This document shows, one piece after another, positions 1-8,655 of a stretch of DNA of 64,000 bases. How positions within the stretch are numbered: position 1 is the stretch's first letter; each line of letters opens with the position of its first letter. The stretch comes from Streptomyces asoensis (GTDB lineage: Bacteria; Actinomycetota; Actinomycetes; Streptomycetales; Streptomycetaceae). Below the pieces are notes generated by a model. That model was given only the letters and a program-made list of their open reading frames with translations, was not told where the DNA came from and ran no database searches. The stretch is from positions 248,001 to 312,000 of the forward strand of contig NZ_BNEB01000001.1 of the NCBI RefSeq assembly GCF_016860545.1, given 5' to 3'. A program made the position numbers and the translations under genes.

Positions 1-702
1 GTCGCGCGCCTCGCGCCGGTAGATGACGGTCGACTCGAATCCGGTGAAGGCGGCGAAGGCGAAGGCCAGGACGACGGCCGTGCCGGACACGAACACGTGG
101 CCGGGGGCGAACGACTCCCCCGACAGGCCGTGCGCGCCGCCCTTGAGCAGCACTCCTCCCGCGAGCAGGACCAGGATGCCGGTCTCCGCGACGAGCAGGA
201 CGCCGAGCACCTTGGCGCCGAACTCGATGGAGCGGTAGCCGCCGTAGCCGATGAGCAGCAGGCCCGCGAGGGCGAGCGGCAGCCAGGGGACGTCGACGCC
301 GAAGAGGGCCCGCAGGGTGTCGTGGCCGGCCGAGCCGAGGAGGCCGTAGACGCCGATCTCCATGCCGTTGTAGCCGATCAGCGCGAGCAGCGCGGCGCCG
401 ATGCCGACGGGGCGGCCCAGGCCGCGGGTGATGTACGCGTAGAACGCTCCGCCGCTTCGCACGTGGCGGCTCATGGTGGTGAAGCCCACGGCGAAGACGG
501 TGAGCGTGATGCCGGCGATGAGGTAGCCGGCCGGGGCGCCGATGCCGCCGAGCAGGATCGCGAGGGGGGCGACGCCCGCCATGACGGTGAGCGGGGCGGC
601 GGCGGAGACGACGAAGAAGGCGATGTCGGCGGTACCGAGGGAACCGGGGCGGAGGGTCGCCGCGGGGGGCGGCGTTCTCCGCTCGTGGGCGGTGTCGGAC
701 AT
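1..702 (-). CDS. APC-family amino-acid permease, N-terminal part
   Basis: The first 234 codons of a secondary transporter that continues past the left edge. The start ATG is at 702-700, with a purine-rich GAAGGG stretch just upstream. After about 20 polar residues there are several hydrophobic helices; the first (FFVVSAAAPLTVMAGVAP, residues about 29-46) carries the unwound-helix pattern typical of APC amino-acid/polyamine permeases. A second segment (GAFYAYITRGLGRP) matches the conserved loop after TM2 in that family. The gene is divergent from the TetR gene at 892, so that regulator may control it. Substrate cannot be told from this fragment. Confidence 0.85.
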   Translation of the reverse strand, partial: MSDTAHERRTPPPAATLRPGSLGTADIAFFVVSAAAPLTVMAGVAPLAILLGGIGAPAGYLIAGITLTVFAVGFTTMSRHVRSGGAFYAYITRGLGRPVGIGAALLALIGYNGMEIGVYGLLGSAGHDTLRALFGVDVPWLPLALAGLLLIGYGGYRSIEFGAKVLGVLLVAETGILVLLAGGVLLKGGAHGLSGESFAPGHVFVSGTAVVLAFAFAAFTGFESTVIYRREARD

Positions 703-891
703 GGGGAAGCCCTTCGAGCGCGTCGGGACGGGAGGGTTCCGGGCGTGCGGGATGACCGGCGTTGCCGGGGCGGGCCCATGGCGGGGGCGCCTGGCGGACC
801 CGTAAATCTAAAGGCTTTCGGTTTTGGCAATGTAGCCTCCTCCTGGGCATCCGGGAAGCCCTCATCGCACCTTCGGGGGGAGAACACCTTC

Positions 892-1506
892 ATGGGACGG
901 CCGCGCACACCGCTTCTGGACCGCGAGCGCATCACCGAGACCGCCCTGCAACTCGTCGACGAGCAGGGCGACTTCAGCGTCCCGCAGATCGCGAAGCGGC
1001 TCGGGGCGCAGACCGGCTCGGTGTACCACCACGTGGACGGCCGGGACGGCATAGTGGAGCTGCTGCGGGAGCGGGTCGCGTCCGCGATCGACCCGAGCAC
1101 CCTGGACGCCGCTCCCTGGGACGCGGCCCTGGAGGCCTGGGCGCGCTCCTACCGGGCCGCGTTCGCCGCGCACCCCAGGGCGATCCCGCTCCTGATGACC
1201 TCACCCGTGCGCGCGCCCCGCGTCCTGGAGCAGTACGAGCGGGCGGTGACGCTCCTGCTGGACGCGGGGTTCGCGCCGCGTTCGGTGATGCCGCTGATCG
1301 TCGCCCTGGAGAACCTGGTGCTGGGTTCGGCCCTGGATCTGGCGGCCCCCGAGACGATGTGGGAGCTGACGGCGGACACGGCCACCCCCCGGCTGGCCGA
1401 GGCGCTGACGGCGGTCGGCCCCGACCGCGCCGACCGGGCGTTCGAGGTGGGCCTGACGGGCCTGATGAACCACGCGCGGGCCCTGCGGACGGCGGACACC
1501 GCCTAG
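892..1506 (+). CDS. TetR/AcrR-family transcriptional regulator
   Basis: A 204-residue regulator. Residues about 8-55 form the DNA-binding domain, with the recognition helix in VPQIAKRLGAQTGSVYHHVDGR; the rest is an all-helical ligand/dimer domain of the TetR C-terminal type. The ATG at 892 is chosen because GGGGGAG lies about 9 nt upstream; reading frames starting further left would run through the promoter region. It is divergent from the amino-acid permease. The AT-richer 189-bp gap holds a weak inverted repeat (AGGCT at 812-816, AGCCT at 834-838) that could be its operator. Local repression of the permease is inferred from position only. Confidence 0.85.
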   Translation: MGRPRTPLLDRERITETALQLVDEQGDFSVPQIAKRLGAQTGSVYHHVDGRDGIVELLRERVASAIDPSTLDAAPWDAALEAWARSYRAAFAAHPRAIPLLMTSPVRAPRVLEQYERAVTLLLDAGFAPRSVMPLIVALENLVLGSALDLAAPETMWELTADTATPRLAEALTAVGPDRADRAFEVGLTGLMNHARALRTADTA

Positions 1507-1528
1507 CCGGACCCGGCGGGCCCCGGCG

Positions 1529-1576
1529 GGACACGCCCCCGGCCGGACACGCCCCCGGCCGGACACGCCGGGCCGG
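1529..1576. repeat. 16-bp tandem repeat, three copies
   Basis: The unit GGACACGCCCCCGGCC occurs twice exactly (1529-1544, 1545-1560), then once in degenerate form (1561-1576), between the convergent TetR and LysR genes. GGCC and GCC elements could fold and act as a shared terminator, but no clean hairpin plus tail is seen. Confidence 0.6.
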
Positions 1577-1616
1577 AGCCGTTACCCGAGGCCGTCACCC
1601 GAAGCCACTGCCGTTG

Positions 1617-2513
1617 TCAGCTCGCCCGCGCGGCCTGCTTCAGCGCGTCGACGAAGGCGTCCAGCGCGGGCTGGGCGGGCGCCGTCGCGCGGGTCACCGC
1701 CTGGATGACCCGTACCGGCACCGGATCGCGCACCTCCCGCACGACGACCCCCGGGTGCCGGCTGCCGAGCCCCAGCCGGGGCACCAGGCTCACGCCCAGC
1801 CCGGCGGCCACGAAGCCCTGGGCGGTCATGTAGTCCTCGCTCTGCACCGCGAACCCCGGCCGGAACCCGGCCGCCGCGCACGCGTCGAGCTGGGCGTCCA
1901 GACAGGGCCCCGGCCACTCGCTGCCCACGAAGGGCTCCTCGGCCAGCTCGGCCAGCCGCACGCTCCGCCGCCCGGCGAGCCGGTGCCCGCGCGGCAGGAC
2001 GGCGAGGTAGGGATCGTCGAGCAGACGGGTCAGCCGTACGCCGTCGCCCCGCAGTTCCGCGCTTCCCACCAGCAGCGCCAGATCGGCCCGGCCCTCCCGC
2101 ACCTCCGCCGACGGGTCCTGCGGATCGGCCGTCAGCCGCAGATCGACGCGGACGCCGGGGTGCGCCTCGCGCAGCCGCGCCACGGCCGGTGCGACCAGAC
2201 CGGCGCCGGCGGTGGCGAAGTACCGCACCGCCAGCTGCCCGGTGCGCCCGGCGAGCAGGTCGGCGAGCGCGGTCTCGGCCTCGGCGAGCTGCCGTCCGAT
2301 GGCGTCCGCGTACCCGGTGAGCAGGAGCCCGGCGGCCGTGGGCCGCACTCCGCGCCCGACCCGCTCCAACAGGGGGGCGCCGGCCTCCTTCTCCAGAGCG
2401 GCGATCTGCTGGCTGATCGCGGACGGCGTGTAGCCCAGGGCGGCGGCCGCCCCCGTCACGGACCCGTTGCCCACGACAGCCCGCAGCACCTGCATCCGCC
2501 GCACATCGATCAT
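1617..2513 (-). CDS. LysR-family transcriptional regulator
   Basis: A 298-residue LysR protein. The N-terminal winged helix-turn-helix (residues about 3-60) contains the family signature GSVTGAAAALGYTPSAISQQ followed by IAALEKEAG. The remaining 230 residues form the two-lobed effector-binding domain. The ATG at 2513 has GAGGAG 6-7 nt upstream. It is divergent from the EamA-type exporter at 2603 with only 89 bp between starts, the usual arrangement in which a LysR protein controls the neighbouring transporter. Effector unknown. Confidence 0.9.
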   Translation of the reverse strand: MIDVRRMQVLRAVVGNGSVTGAAAALGYTPSAISQQIAALEKEAGAPLLERVGRGVRPTAAGLLLTGYADAIGRQLAEAETALADLLAGRTGQLAVRYFATAGAGLVAPAVARLREAHPGVRVDLRLTADPQDPSAEVREGRADLALLVGSAELRGDGVRLTRLLDDPYLAVLPRGHRLAGRRSVRLAELAEEPFVGSEWPGPCLDAQLDACAAAGFRPGFAVQSEDYMTAQGFVAAGLGVSLVPRLGLGSRHPGVVVREVRDPVPVRVIQAVTRATAPAQPALDAFVDALKQAARAS

Positions 2514-2602
2514 GCAAGTCTCCTCATCATGCAGTCCACCTTAACGAACCGTCCAGAACATTTCACTTGTCCTGACAGATCGCGCGGGCGACCGTAGAGG
2601 GC

Positions 2603-3559
2603 ATGCCCCTCGCCTCCACGCTCCGCATGGCCGCGCTCGCCCTCTTCTGGGGCTCCGGCTTCCTCTTCATCAAGCTGGCCCTGACCCACGGCCTGACGCC
2701 CGCCCAGATCACCGTCGTCCGCTGCGCCCTGGGCACGGCCGTCCTGCTCCTGCTGGCCCGCCGGGCGGGGCAGCGCCTGCCCCGCTCCCGGGGCACCTGG
2801 CGCCACCTCGCCGTCGCCGCCCTCTTCTGCAACGCGCTGCCCTTCGCGCTCTTCGCGCTCGGCGAGCGGCACCTCGACTCGGGTGTCGCGGGCGTCCTCA
2901 ACGCCACCACCCCGCTCTGGTCCCTGCTCATCGGCATCGGCCTGGGCACGGAACGGGCGCTGCGTCCGGTACGGCTGGCCGGGCTCGCCCTCGGCTTCGC
3001 CGGGACCGTCCTGATCTTCGCGCCCTGGCACCACGGGGGCCTCCTCAGCGGGCCCGCCCTGTTCCTGCTGGGCGCGGCGGCGAGCTACGCGGTGGCCTTC
3101 GCCTACATGGCCCGGCACCTGACGGCCTCGGACACCCCGCTGGCCATGTCGGCGGCCCAGCTCCTCGCGGCCACCGCCTGGAGCACCCTCGCCCTGCCCA
3201 CGGCGGGGGCTTTCCGCCCCGACGTCACCGCCCTGCTCGCCGTCCTCGCCCTGGGCGTCCTGGGCACCGGCGTGACCTTCTACCTCAACTACCGGCTGAT
3301 AGCGGACGAGGGACCGACCACGGCGGCGTCGGTCGGCTACCTGCTCCCCGTCGTGTCGGTCGCGCTGGGCGCGGTGGTCCTGGACGAGCACATCGGCGCA
3401 CGGGTCGTCGCGGGCATGGCGGTGGTGCTGGTGGGCGTGGGACTGACCCGGCGCGGCCCGGCGTCCCGCACCCCCGTACCGGCGGCCCCGCGCCACGGGA
3501 GCGCCTCGTCAGCCGCCTCCGGCCCCGCCTCCCGCTCCGCCGCCCGACCGACCGCCTGA
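2603..3559 (+). CDS. EamA/DMT-superfamily transporter
   Basis: A 318-residue integral membrane protein with two EamA (DUF6) repeats of about five helices each. The first repeat begins LALFWGSGFLFIKLALTHGL, the family N-terminal signature; the second starts near residue 150. The usual DMT length is about 290-300; the extra 25 residues are a Ser/Ala/Pro/Arg-rich cytoplasmic tail. Members export amino acids, purines or other small metabolites. It is divergent from the LysR gene, and its stop lies six bases from that of glnE on the other strand. GAGGG lies directly upstream of the ATG. Confidence 0.88.
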   Translation: MPLASTLRMAALALFWGSGFLFIKLALTHGLTPAQITVVRCALGTAVLLLLARRAGQRLPRSRGTWRHLAVAALFCNALPFALFALGERHLDSGVAGVLNATTPLWSLLIGIGLGTERALRPVRLAGLALGFAGTVLIFAPWHHGGLLSGPALFLLGAAASYAVAFAYMARHLTASDTPLAMSAAQLLAATAWSTLALPTAGAFRPDVTALLAVLALGVLGTGVTFYLNYRLIADEGPTTAASVGYLLPVVSVALGAVVLDEHIGARVVAGMAVVLVGVGLTRRGPASRTPVPAAPRHGSASSAASGPASRSAARPTA

Positions 3560-3565
3560 CACGCC

Positions 3566-6562
3566 CTAGCCGCCGTAGAACAGCTCGTCCACCACCGCGC
3601 GGGCGCGGCGGGCGGTGCGGCGGTAGTCGTCCAGCATGTCGCCGACCCGCCCCGGCCCGTACCCCAGGTACCGTCCCACGGCGACCAGTTCGCGCGGGTC
3701 GGAGGGGAAGGTGTCCCCGGCGCGACCGCGTACGAGCATCACCGCGTTGCGCACCCGGGTGGCCAGCACCCACGCCTCGTCCAGCGTCGCCGCGTCCTCG
3801 TCGCCGATGAGTCCGGCCTCGCGCGCGGCGGCGAGGGCCTCGCGGGTGCGGGTGGTGCGCAGCCCCGGGCGCGTCGCCGCGTGCCGCATCTGGACCAGCT
3901 GCACGGTCCATTCGACGTCGGAGAGACCGCCCGGTCCGAGCTTGGTGTGCAACTTGGGATCGGTGCCCCGGGGCAGCCGCTCCGACTCCATACGGGCCTT
4001 GAGCCGCCGGATCTCCCGGGCGGCGTCCTCGGTGAGCCCGCCCGCCGGATACCGCAGCGGGTCGATCAGCTCGATGAACCGCCGCCCCAACCCCTCGTCA
4101 CCGGCGACGACTTCGGCGCGCAGCAGGGCCTGCGACTCCCAACCGAGCGACCAGCGACGGTAGTAGGCCTCGTACGACTTCAACGTGCGCACGAGAGGAC
4201 CTGACTTGCCCTCGGGCCGCAGGTCCGCGTCGATGAGCAGGGGCGGGTCGGCGCTCGGGATCTGGAGCAGCCGGCGCATCTCGGAGACGACCTTGTTCGC
4301 GGCCTGTCCGGCCTCCCGCTCGTCGACGCCGTCCCGGGGCTCGTGCACGAACAGCACGTCGGCGTCGGAGCCGTAGCCCAGTTCGTGGCCGCCGAAGCGG
4401 CCCATGCCGATGACGGCGAACCGGGTGGGCAGCGAGTCGCCCCAGCCGTCGCGCACCACCGCGCGCAGGGTACCGGCCAGGGTGGCGGCGGTGATGTCGG
4501 AGACGGCCCCGCCCACCAGGTCCACGAGGGCGCCCTGGTCGGCTTCGACCGGCTGCGCCTCCGTCCCGTAGGAGGCGACGATGTCGGCCGCGCAGGTGCG
4601 GAACAGCTCACGCCGGCGGACCCCGCGGGCCGCGGTGACGGCCTGCTCCGCCCCGTCGGCGCGGCGCACCGCGGCGAGCGTCTCCTGCTCCAGGTGCGCG
4701 CGCCCGCGCGGCTCCAGCCCGCCGGCGTCCCCGTCACCGAGCAGCGCCACCGCTTCGGGTGCCCGCATCAGCAGGTCGGGGGCGAGCCGCCCGGCGGACA
4801 GCACGCGCGCGAGGTTCTCCGCCGCGGCGCCCTCGTCCCTCAGCAGCCGCAGGTACCAGGGCGTCTTGCCGAGGGCGTCCGACACCTTGCGGAAGTTGAG
4901 CAGGCCCGCGTCCGGGTCGGCGGAGTCCGCGAACCAGCCGAGCAGGACGGGCAGCAGGGTGCGCTGGATGGCCGCCTTGCGCGAGACCCCGGAGGCCAGC
5001 GCCTCCAGGTGGCGCAGCGCGGACGCGGGATCGGCGTACCCGAGCGCGACCAGCCGCTCCCGGGCCGCCTTCGGGCTCAACCTGGTCTCACCGGGCGCCA
5101 GTTGGGCGACGGCGTCGAGCAGCGGCCGGTAGAACAGCTTCTCGTGCAGCCGCCGGACGACGGCGGCGTGCCGCTTCCACTCCTGGCCCAGCTCGGCGAC
5201 CGGGTCGGTGCGCAGGCCGAGGGAGCGGCCCAGCCGCCGCAGGTCGGCGTCGGCCTCGGGCACCAGATGGGTGCGGCGCAGCCGGTAGAGCTGGATGCGG
5301 TGCTCCATGGACCGCAGGAAGCGGTAGGCGACGTCGAGCTGCTCGGCGTCGGCGCGCCCGACGTAACCTCCCGCGGCGAGCGCCTGGAGGGCGTCGAGGG
5401 TGGTGCCGCTGCGCAGCGAGGCGTCGGCCCTGCCGTGCACCAGTTGCAGCAGCTGCACGGCGAACTCGACGTCCCGCAGGCCCCCGGGCCCGAGCTTCAG
5501 TTCCCGCTCGACCTCGGCGACGGGGATGTTCTCGACGACCCGCCGCCGCATCCGCTGTACGTCGACGACGAAGTTCTCCCGCTCGGCGGCCTGCCACACC
5601 AGGGGGTCGACGGCGGCGACGTACTCGGCGCCGAGCGCGAGGTCGCCGGCCACCGGCCGTGCCTTCAGCAGGGCCTGGAACTCCCAGGTCTTGGCCCACC
5701 GCTGGTAGTAGGCGAGATGGCTGGAGAGCGTCCGCACCAGCGGCCCGTTGCGGCCCTCGGGTCGCAGGTTCGCGTCGACGGGCCAGATGGAGCCCTCGAC
5801 GGTGGTCTCGGAGCAGATCCGCATCAGGTGCGAGGCGAGCCTGGTCGCGGACCGCAGCGCCTTGCCCTCGTCCGCGCCCTCGGCGGCCTCCCCCACGAAG
5901 ATCACGTCGACGTCGGAGACGTAGTTCAGCTCGTGGCCGCCGCACTTGCCCATCGCGATGACGGCGAGCCGGCACAGCGCGGCGTCCTCGGGCGCGGCGG
6001 CCTCGGCGAGGCGGAGCGCGGCCCGCAGGGTGGCGGTCGCGAGGTCGGCGAGCTCGGCAGCGGTCTGCGCGACGTCGGTGGTCCCGCACACGTCCCGTGC
6101 GGCGATCGACAGCAGGCAGCGCCGGTAGGCGACGCGCAGCGACACGGGGTCCGTGGCCTCGGCCAGTCCCCGTACGAACTCCTCCACGCCGGGATGCAGG
6201 TCCCGGGGTTCGTACGTGACCAGCGCCTCCCAGTCGCGCGGGTGCCGGGCGAGGTGGTCGGCGAGGGCGGCGGACGCCCCCAGTACGCCGAGCAGCCGGT
6301 CGCGCAGCGGCTTGGCCGCTATCAGCGTGTCGAGCAGTTCCTGGCGGGCGGTCTGCCCCGGCTGCGCCTCCAGCAGCCGGACGAGGCCGTGCAGGGCGAG
6401 ATCGGGGTCGGCGGTGCCGCCGAGGGCCTCCAGCAGGAAGGGGTCGTCGCGCACCGGGGACAGCTCGGGCCCGTCCAGCAGCCGCTCGGCGGCGGAGGGA
6501 TCGGTGAAGCCGTGCCGCAGCAGCCGTGTGAAGGTGCTGCTCCTGCGCCCCGGCGCCATCAT
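3566..6562 (-). CDS. glnE: Bifunctional glutamine-synthetase adenylyltransferase/deadenylase
   Basis: A 998-residue GlnE that attaches AMP to, and removes it from, a tyrosine of glutamine synthetase I, switching the enzyme with nitrogen status. Two nucleotidyltransferase modules are visible: the N-terminal one around residues 199-223 (AVIAMGKCGGHELNYVSDVD, with the GS-type SDxD metal motif) and the C-terminal one around 715-740 (GMGRFGGHELGYGSDADVLF). Each is followed by a helical GlnD/PII-uridylyltransferase-type domain (RDVEFAVQLLQLVHG; SDVEWTVQLVQMRHA). Length is normal for the family. The start has two adjacent ATGs; GAGGGAGGG lies about 7 nt upstream of the first. The gene is monocistronic and convergent with the EamA gene. 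Confidence 0.97.
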   Translation of the reverse strand: MMAPGRRSSTFTRLLRHGFTDPSAAERLLDGPELSPVRDDPFLLEALGGTADPDLALHGLVRLLEAQPGQTARQELLDTLIAAKPLRDRLLGVLGASAALADHLARHPRDWEALVTYEPRDLHPGVEEFVRGLAEATDPVSLRVAYRRCLLSIAARDVCGTTDVAQTAAELADLATATLRAALRLAEAAAPEDAALCRLAVIAMGKCGGHELNYVSDVDVIFVGEAAEGADEGKALRSATRLASHLMRICSETTVEGSIWPVDANLRPEGRNGPLVRTLSSHLAYYQRWAKTWEFQALLKARPVAGDLALGAEYVAAVDPLVWQAAERENFVVDVQRMRRRVVENIPVAEVERELKLGPGGLRDVEFAVQLLQLVHGRADASLRSGTTLDALQALAAGGYVGRADAEQLDVAYRFLRSMEHRIQLYRLRRTHLVPEADADLRRLGRSLGLRTDPVAELGQEWKRHAAVVRRLHEKLFYRPLLDAVAQLAPGETRLSPKAARERLVALGYADPASALRHLEALASGVSRKAAIQRTLLPVLLGWFADSADPDAGLLNFRKVSDALGKTPWYLRLLRDEGAAAENLARVLSAGRLAPDLLMRAPEAVALLGDGDAGGLEPRGRAHLEQETLAAVRRADGAEQAVTAARGVRRRELFRTCAADIVASYGTEAQPVEADQGALVDLVGGAVSDITAATLAGTLRAVVRDGWGDSLPTRFAVIGMGRFGGHELGYGSDADVLFVHEPRDGVDEREAGQAANKVVSEMRRLLQIPSADPPLLIDADLRPEGKSGPLVRTLKSYEAYYRRWSLGWESQALLRAEVVAGDEGLGRRFIELIDPLRYPAGGLTEDAAREIRRLKARMESERLPRGTDPKLHTKLGPGGLSDVEWTVQLVQMRHAATRPGLRTTRTREALAAAREAGLIGDEDAATLDEAWVLATRVRNAVMLVRGRAGDTFPSDPRELVAVGRYLGYGPGRVGDMLDDYRRTARRARAVVDELFYGG

Positions 6563-6641
6563 CCCCGGCCCTCCCTCGGATCAAGGTCGTACGCACCTGA
6601 GCGTAACCCGCCCCCTTCGGTGGCGCCCCGGACCGGTTTCC

Positions 6642-6694
6642 GGTTCTGTGGGACTTCGGGCCCTGCGGGAGCACGGGTTCTGTGAGACTTCGGG
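6642..6694. repeat. 19-bp direct repeat in the glnE/VOC divergent region
   Basis: GGTTCTGTGGGACTTCGGG at 6642-6660 is repeated with one mismatch (GGTTCTGTGAGACTTCGGG) at 6676-6694, a 34-bp period; GGTTCT appears once more at 6693. The repeat sits 80-130 bp upstream of glnE and 40-90 bp upstream of the VOC gene, so it could be a pair of regulator sites or a local duplication. Confidence 0.55.
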
Positions 6695-6733
6695 TTCTCC
6701 GAACAGCGACGGCCGCGACGAAGGAGTCAAGCC

Positions 6734-7168
6734 ATGGACATGACCCTAGAGGTGATCCTGCTGCCGGTGTCCGACGTGGACCGGGCCAAGGAGTTCTACC
6801 GCGACAAGGTCGGCTTCCACGTCGACCTCGACGGCGAGGTCATGGAAGGGGTGCGCATCGTCCAGCTCACCCCGCCGGGCTCGGGCTGCTCGATCGCCCT
6901 GGTGGACGGCCTCCAGGTCCCGACGGGCACCCCGCGGCCCGGCACCTACCACGGCATGCAGCTGTGCGTGACGGACGCGAAGGCCGCCCACGAGGAGCTC
7001 ACGGCCCGCGGCCTGGAGGTCACGGAGCCCCAGCAGTTCGCCCCGCAGGACGGAGCGACCTTCATGTACTTCAAGGACCCCGACGGCAACGGCTGGGCCA
7101 TCCAGGAGTACCGCAAACGCGAGACCGAACCCCTCCACCAGGTACTGGCCCAGCTCCGGGGCAAGTAG
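6734..7168 (+). CDS. VOC-superfamily (glyoxalase/bleomycin-resistance-like) protein
   Basis: A 144-residue protein made of one VOC domain (two beta-alpha-beta-beta-beta units). Telling segments are LPVSDVDRAKEFYRDKVGFH at residues about 11-30 and the C-terminal FKDPDGNGWAIQEY near residues 113-126. Members are small metal-dependent dioxygenases, lyases or antibiotic-binding proteins; the substrate cannot be assigned. GAAGGAG lies about 9 nt upstream of the ATG. It is divergent from glnE and ends in a strong terminator 30 bp downstream, so it is transcribed alone. Confidence 0.85.
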   Translation: MDMTLEVILLPVSDVDRAKEFYRDKVGFHVDLDGEVMEGVRIVQLTPPGSGCSIALVDGLQVPTGTPRPGTYHGMQLCVTDAKAAHEELTARGLEVTEPQQFAPQDGATFMYFKDPDGNGWAIQEYRKRETEPLHQVLAQLRGK

Positions 7169-7197
7169 GACGACGGAGCGCTCCCGCGGACACCGAA

Positions 7198-7244
7198 CAC
7201 GGGCAAGGGGCCGCCGGTCGTGGACCGGCGGCCCCTTGCCCGTG
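7198..7244 (+). terminator. Strong intrinsic terminator after the VOC gene
   Basis: Two perfect 21-bp arms (7198-7218 and 7224-7244) around a CGTGG loop, starting CACGGGCAAGGGGCC. No U-tract is needed in Streptomyces terminators of this type. Confidence 0.9.
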
Positions 7245-7360
7245 CTGTTGCGGCGAGAATCCCGAGCAGCATCCCCGCCCGCCCACCACCGAGATCACCG
7301 TCGACTGAATGCGTAACTTTTATGACCGATTTCGAACACAATCAAAGTCAAAAATATCGA

Positions 7361-7397
7361 TTGTTTCATCGTATCGGCAGGTGCCTAAAATTGATGC
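7361..7397 (+). promoter_or_regulatory. AT-rich promoter with TAAAAT -10 box
   Basis: Bases 7300-7397 are far richer in A+T than anything nearby. TTGTTT at 7361-7366 and TAAAAT at 7386-7391 (19-bp spacing) would start transcription at about 7397-7398, on the ATG itself, so the message is probably leaderless. An imperfect inverted repeat (ACAATC...GATTGT, about 7336-7366) overlaps the -35 side. Confidence 0.55.
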
Positions 7398-8636
7398 ATG
7401 GTCACTTTAGGGGAGGCAGGTCGCTCGGCGACCAGCACCTATCGCGGAATGCGCGCGGTCCAGCGGATATTGCATCAGCGGGCGATTCTGGCGGACATCC
7501 GCTACAGGGCCGTTGTCGAGGCGATCCATCCCGACCAGCGCAGGGATGAACCGACGCCGCCGGAAGTTGCGCAGTCCGCCCGAATCCTCTGCGACGAACT
7601 CGATCACACCGCGGTCCCGGGAGAACAGACGCGCGGCATCCTGCGGGCCACCGCACGTGCGACCCGCAAGCACGTGGTGCTCGGCCTGCGCTTCCCGGAG
7701 TGGCGCCGCGGAACGAACAGCATGTTCCTGAGCCGGTGCGCCTTGTGGGCGGCCAAGGCGGCGGCCGGCGAGAAGGGCGCCGAAGCTCTCGACATGATCG
7801 GCCTGGAGCGCACACCCCGACGGGAAGCGCTGTTCGGAGCACGGTTCGCCGCCGCCGTCCAGGGGTTGCTCCTCGAACCCAGAGGGACGTCGGAAGCCCA
7901 GGAAGCAGTACGTGTCGACCTGGCCAACGAGATTCAGCACGGCCTTTCGGACGAGGCCCGCCTGGCTCGGTACCGTCTCATGCAGGACGGCGTCAACGCT
8001 TTCGCTGCGGGCCTCGGAACCTTCGTCACCAGCTACCTGGGCTTCAGCCAGCCCGTCCAGGACGCCCTGGAGTTCGGCGGCGCGAGCTTCGCGGTGGCAG
8101 CCGGTGTCGGCGTGGCCCGCCAGCTGGGCATCCAGTTCCTCGGCGAGAAGCAGATCGAAGCGCGCAGGCAGGCGAAGTACTGGCTTTTCTCACTTCAGGC
8201 ATGGATGGTCGGTTACGTCGTATGGGGAAGGGATGCCGTAGGGGCAGGTGAATACCAGGGGCTCGACCAGCTGATCTACATCGCACGCGCGCTCAGCGAA
8301 AAGCGAGCGGAAATTCCTGAGCTACCGAGAGATCAGGACATCCAAGAAGATTTAGTACTGCTGATCGAGAATTCGGAGAGAGCAGCGGACGGGGAACTCA
8401 CCTCCGCGCTGATGCGCCTGCAAGGAGTGCTTCGCTGGCGCAGCGAACAACTGGGCCCTGCCATCGGCAACCTGGTGGCCCTGGTGCAGAGCATCCCCGA
8501 CTCCGGTGAAGATCCTCATGCGCCGGTCGCCCTGCCACCGAACGGCGGTGCGGGGCCTCCACTGCTGCCCGGAGCCCGGACCGACCCGGACCCGGTCAGA
8601 GAACCCGGGCCGGGCACGGGCAGGCCCGACTCCTGA
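7398..8636 (+). CDS. Unrecognised protein with two TTA codons
   Basis: A 412-residue protein I do not recognise. It is mostly helical and polar; one more hydrophobic stretch (residues about 205-255, GVNAFAAGLGTFVTSYLGF then ASFAVAAGVGVARQLG) could be a helical hairpin or two membrane segments. The last 45 residues are Pro/Gly/Asp-rich and probably disordered. Leucine codons 4 (7407-7409) and 319 (8352-8354) are TTA, which only the rare bldA tRNA reads in Streptomyces, so translation should be developmentally controlled. No Shine-Dalgarno sequence precedes the ATG, in line with a leaderless transcript. Codon use around 8290-8390 is less GC-biased than in the neighbours, and the upstream DNA is AT-rich; both hint at acquired DNA. 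Confidence 0.75.
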   Translation: MVTLGEAGRSATSTYRGMRAVQRILHQRAILADIRYRAVVEAIHPDQRRDEPTPPEVAQSARILCDELDHTAVPGEQTRGILRATARATRKHVVLGLRFPEWRRGTNSMFLSRCALWAAKAAAGEKGAEALDMIGLERTPRREALFGARFAAAVQGLLLEPRGTSEAQEAVRVDLANEIQHGLSDEARLARYRLMQDGVNAFAAGLGTFVTSYLGFSQPVQDALEFGGASFAVAAGVGVARQLGIQFLGEKQIEARRQAKYWLFSLQAWMVGYVVWGRDAVGAGEYQGLDQLIYIARALSEKRAEIPELPRDQDIQEDLVLLIENSERAADGELTSALMRLQGVLRWRSEQLGPAIGNLVALVQSIPDSGEDPHAPVALPPNGGAGPPLLPGARTDPDPVREPGPGTGRPDS

Positions 8637-8655
8637 TCTCCCTCCGGAGGTCACC

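Noticed and set aside
97..2597. Long open frames on the opposite strand across 97-2597
   Set aside because: They are Arg/Gly/Pro/Ala-rich translations typical of antisense frames in high-GC DNA and overlap well-supported TetR and LysR genes; only the 892-1506 part is real.
4343..6685. 780-codon plus-strand frame opposite glnE
   Set aside because: Antisense shadow of glnE: no domain, composition dominated by Gly/Arg/Val/Pro, no ribosome site; glnE itself is unmistakable.
7398..8636. Treating the TTA-codon gene as a phage or defence gene
   Set aside because: Base composition and rare codons hint at transfer, but no integrase, attachment site or domain supports a specific mobile or defence role.
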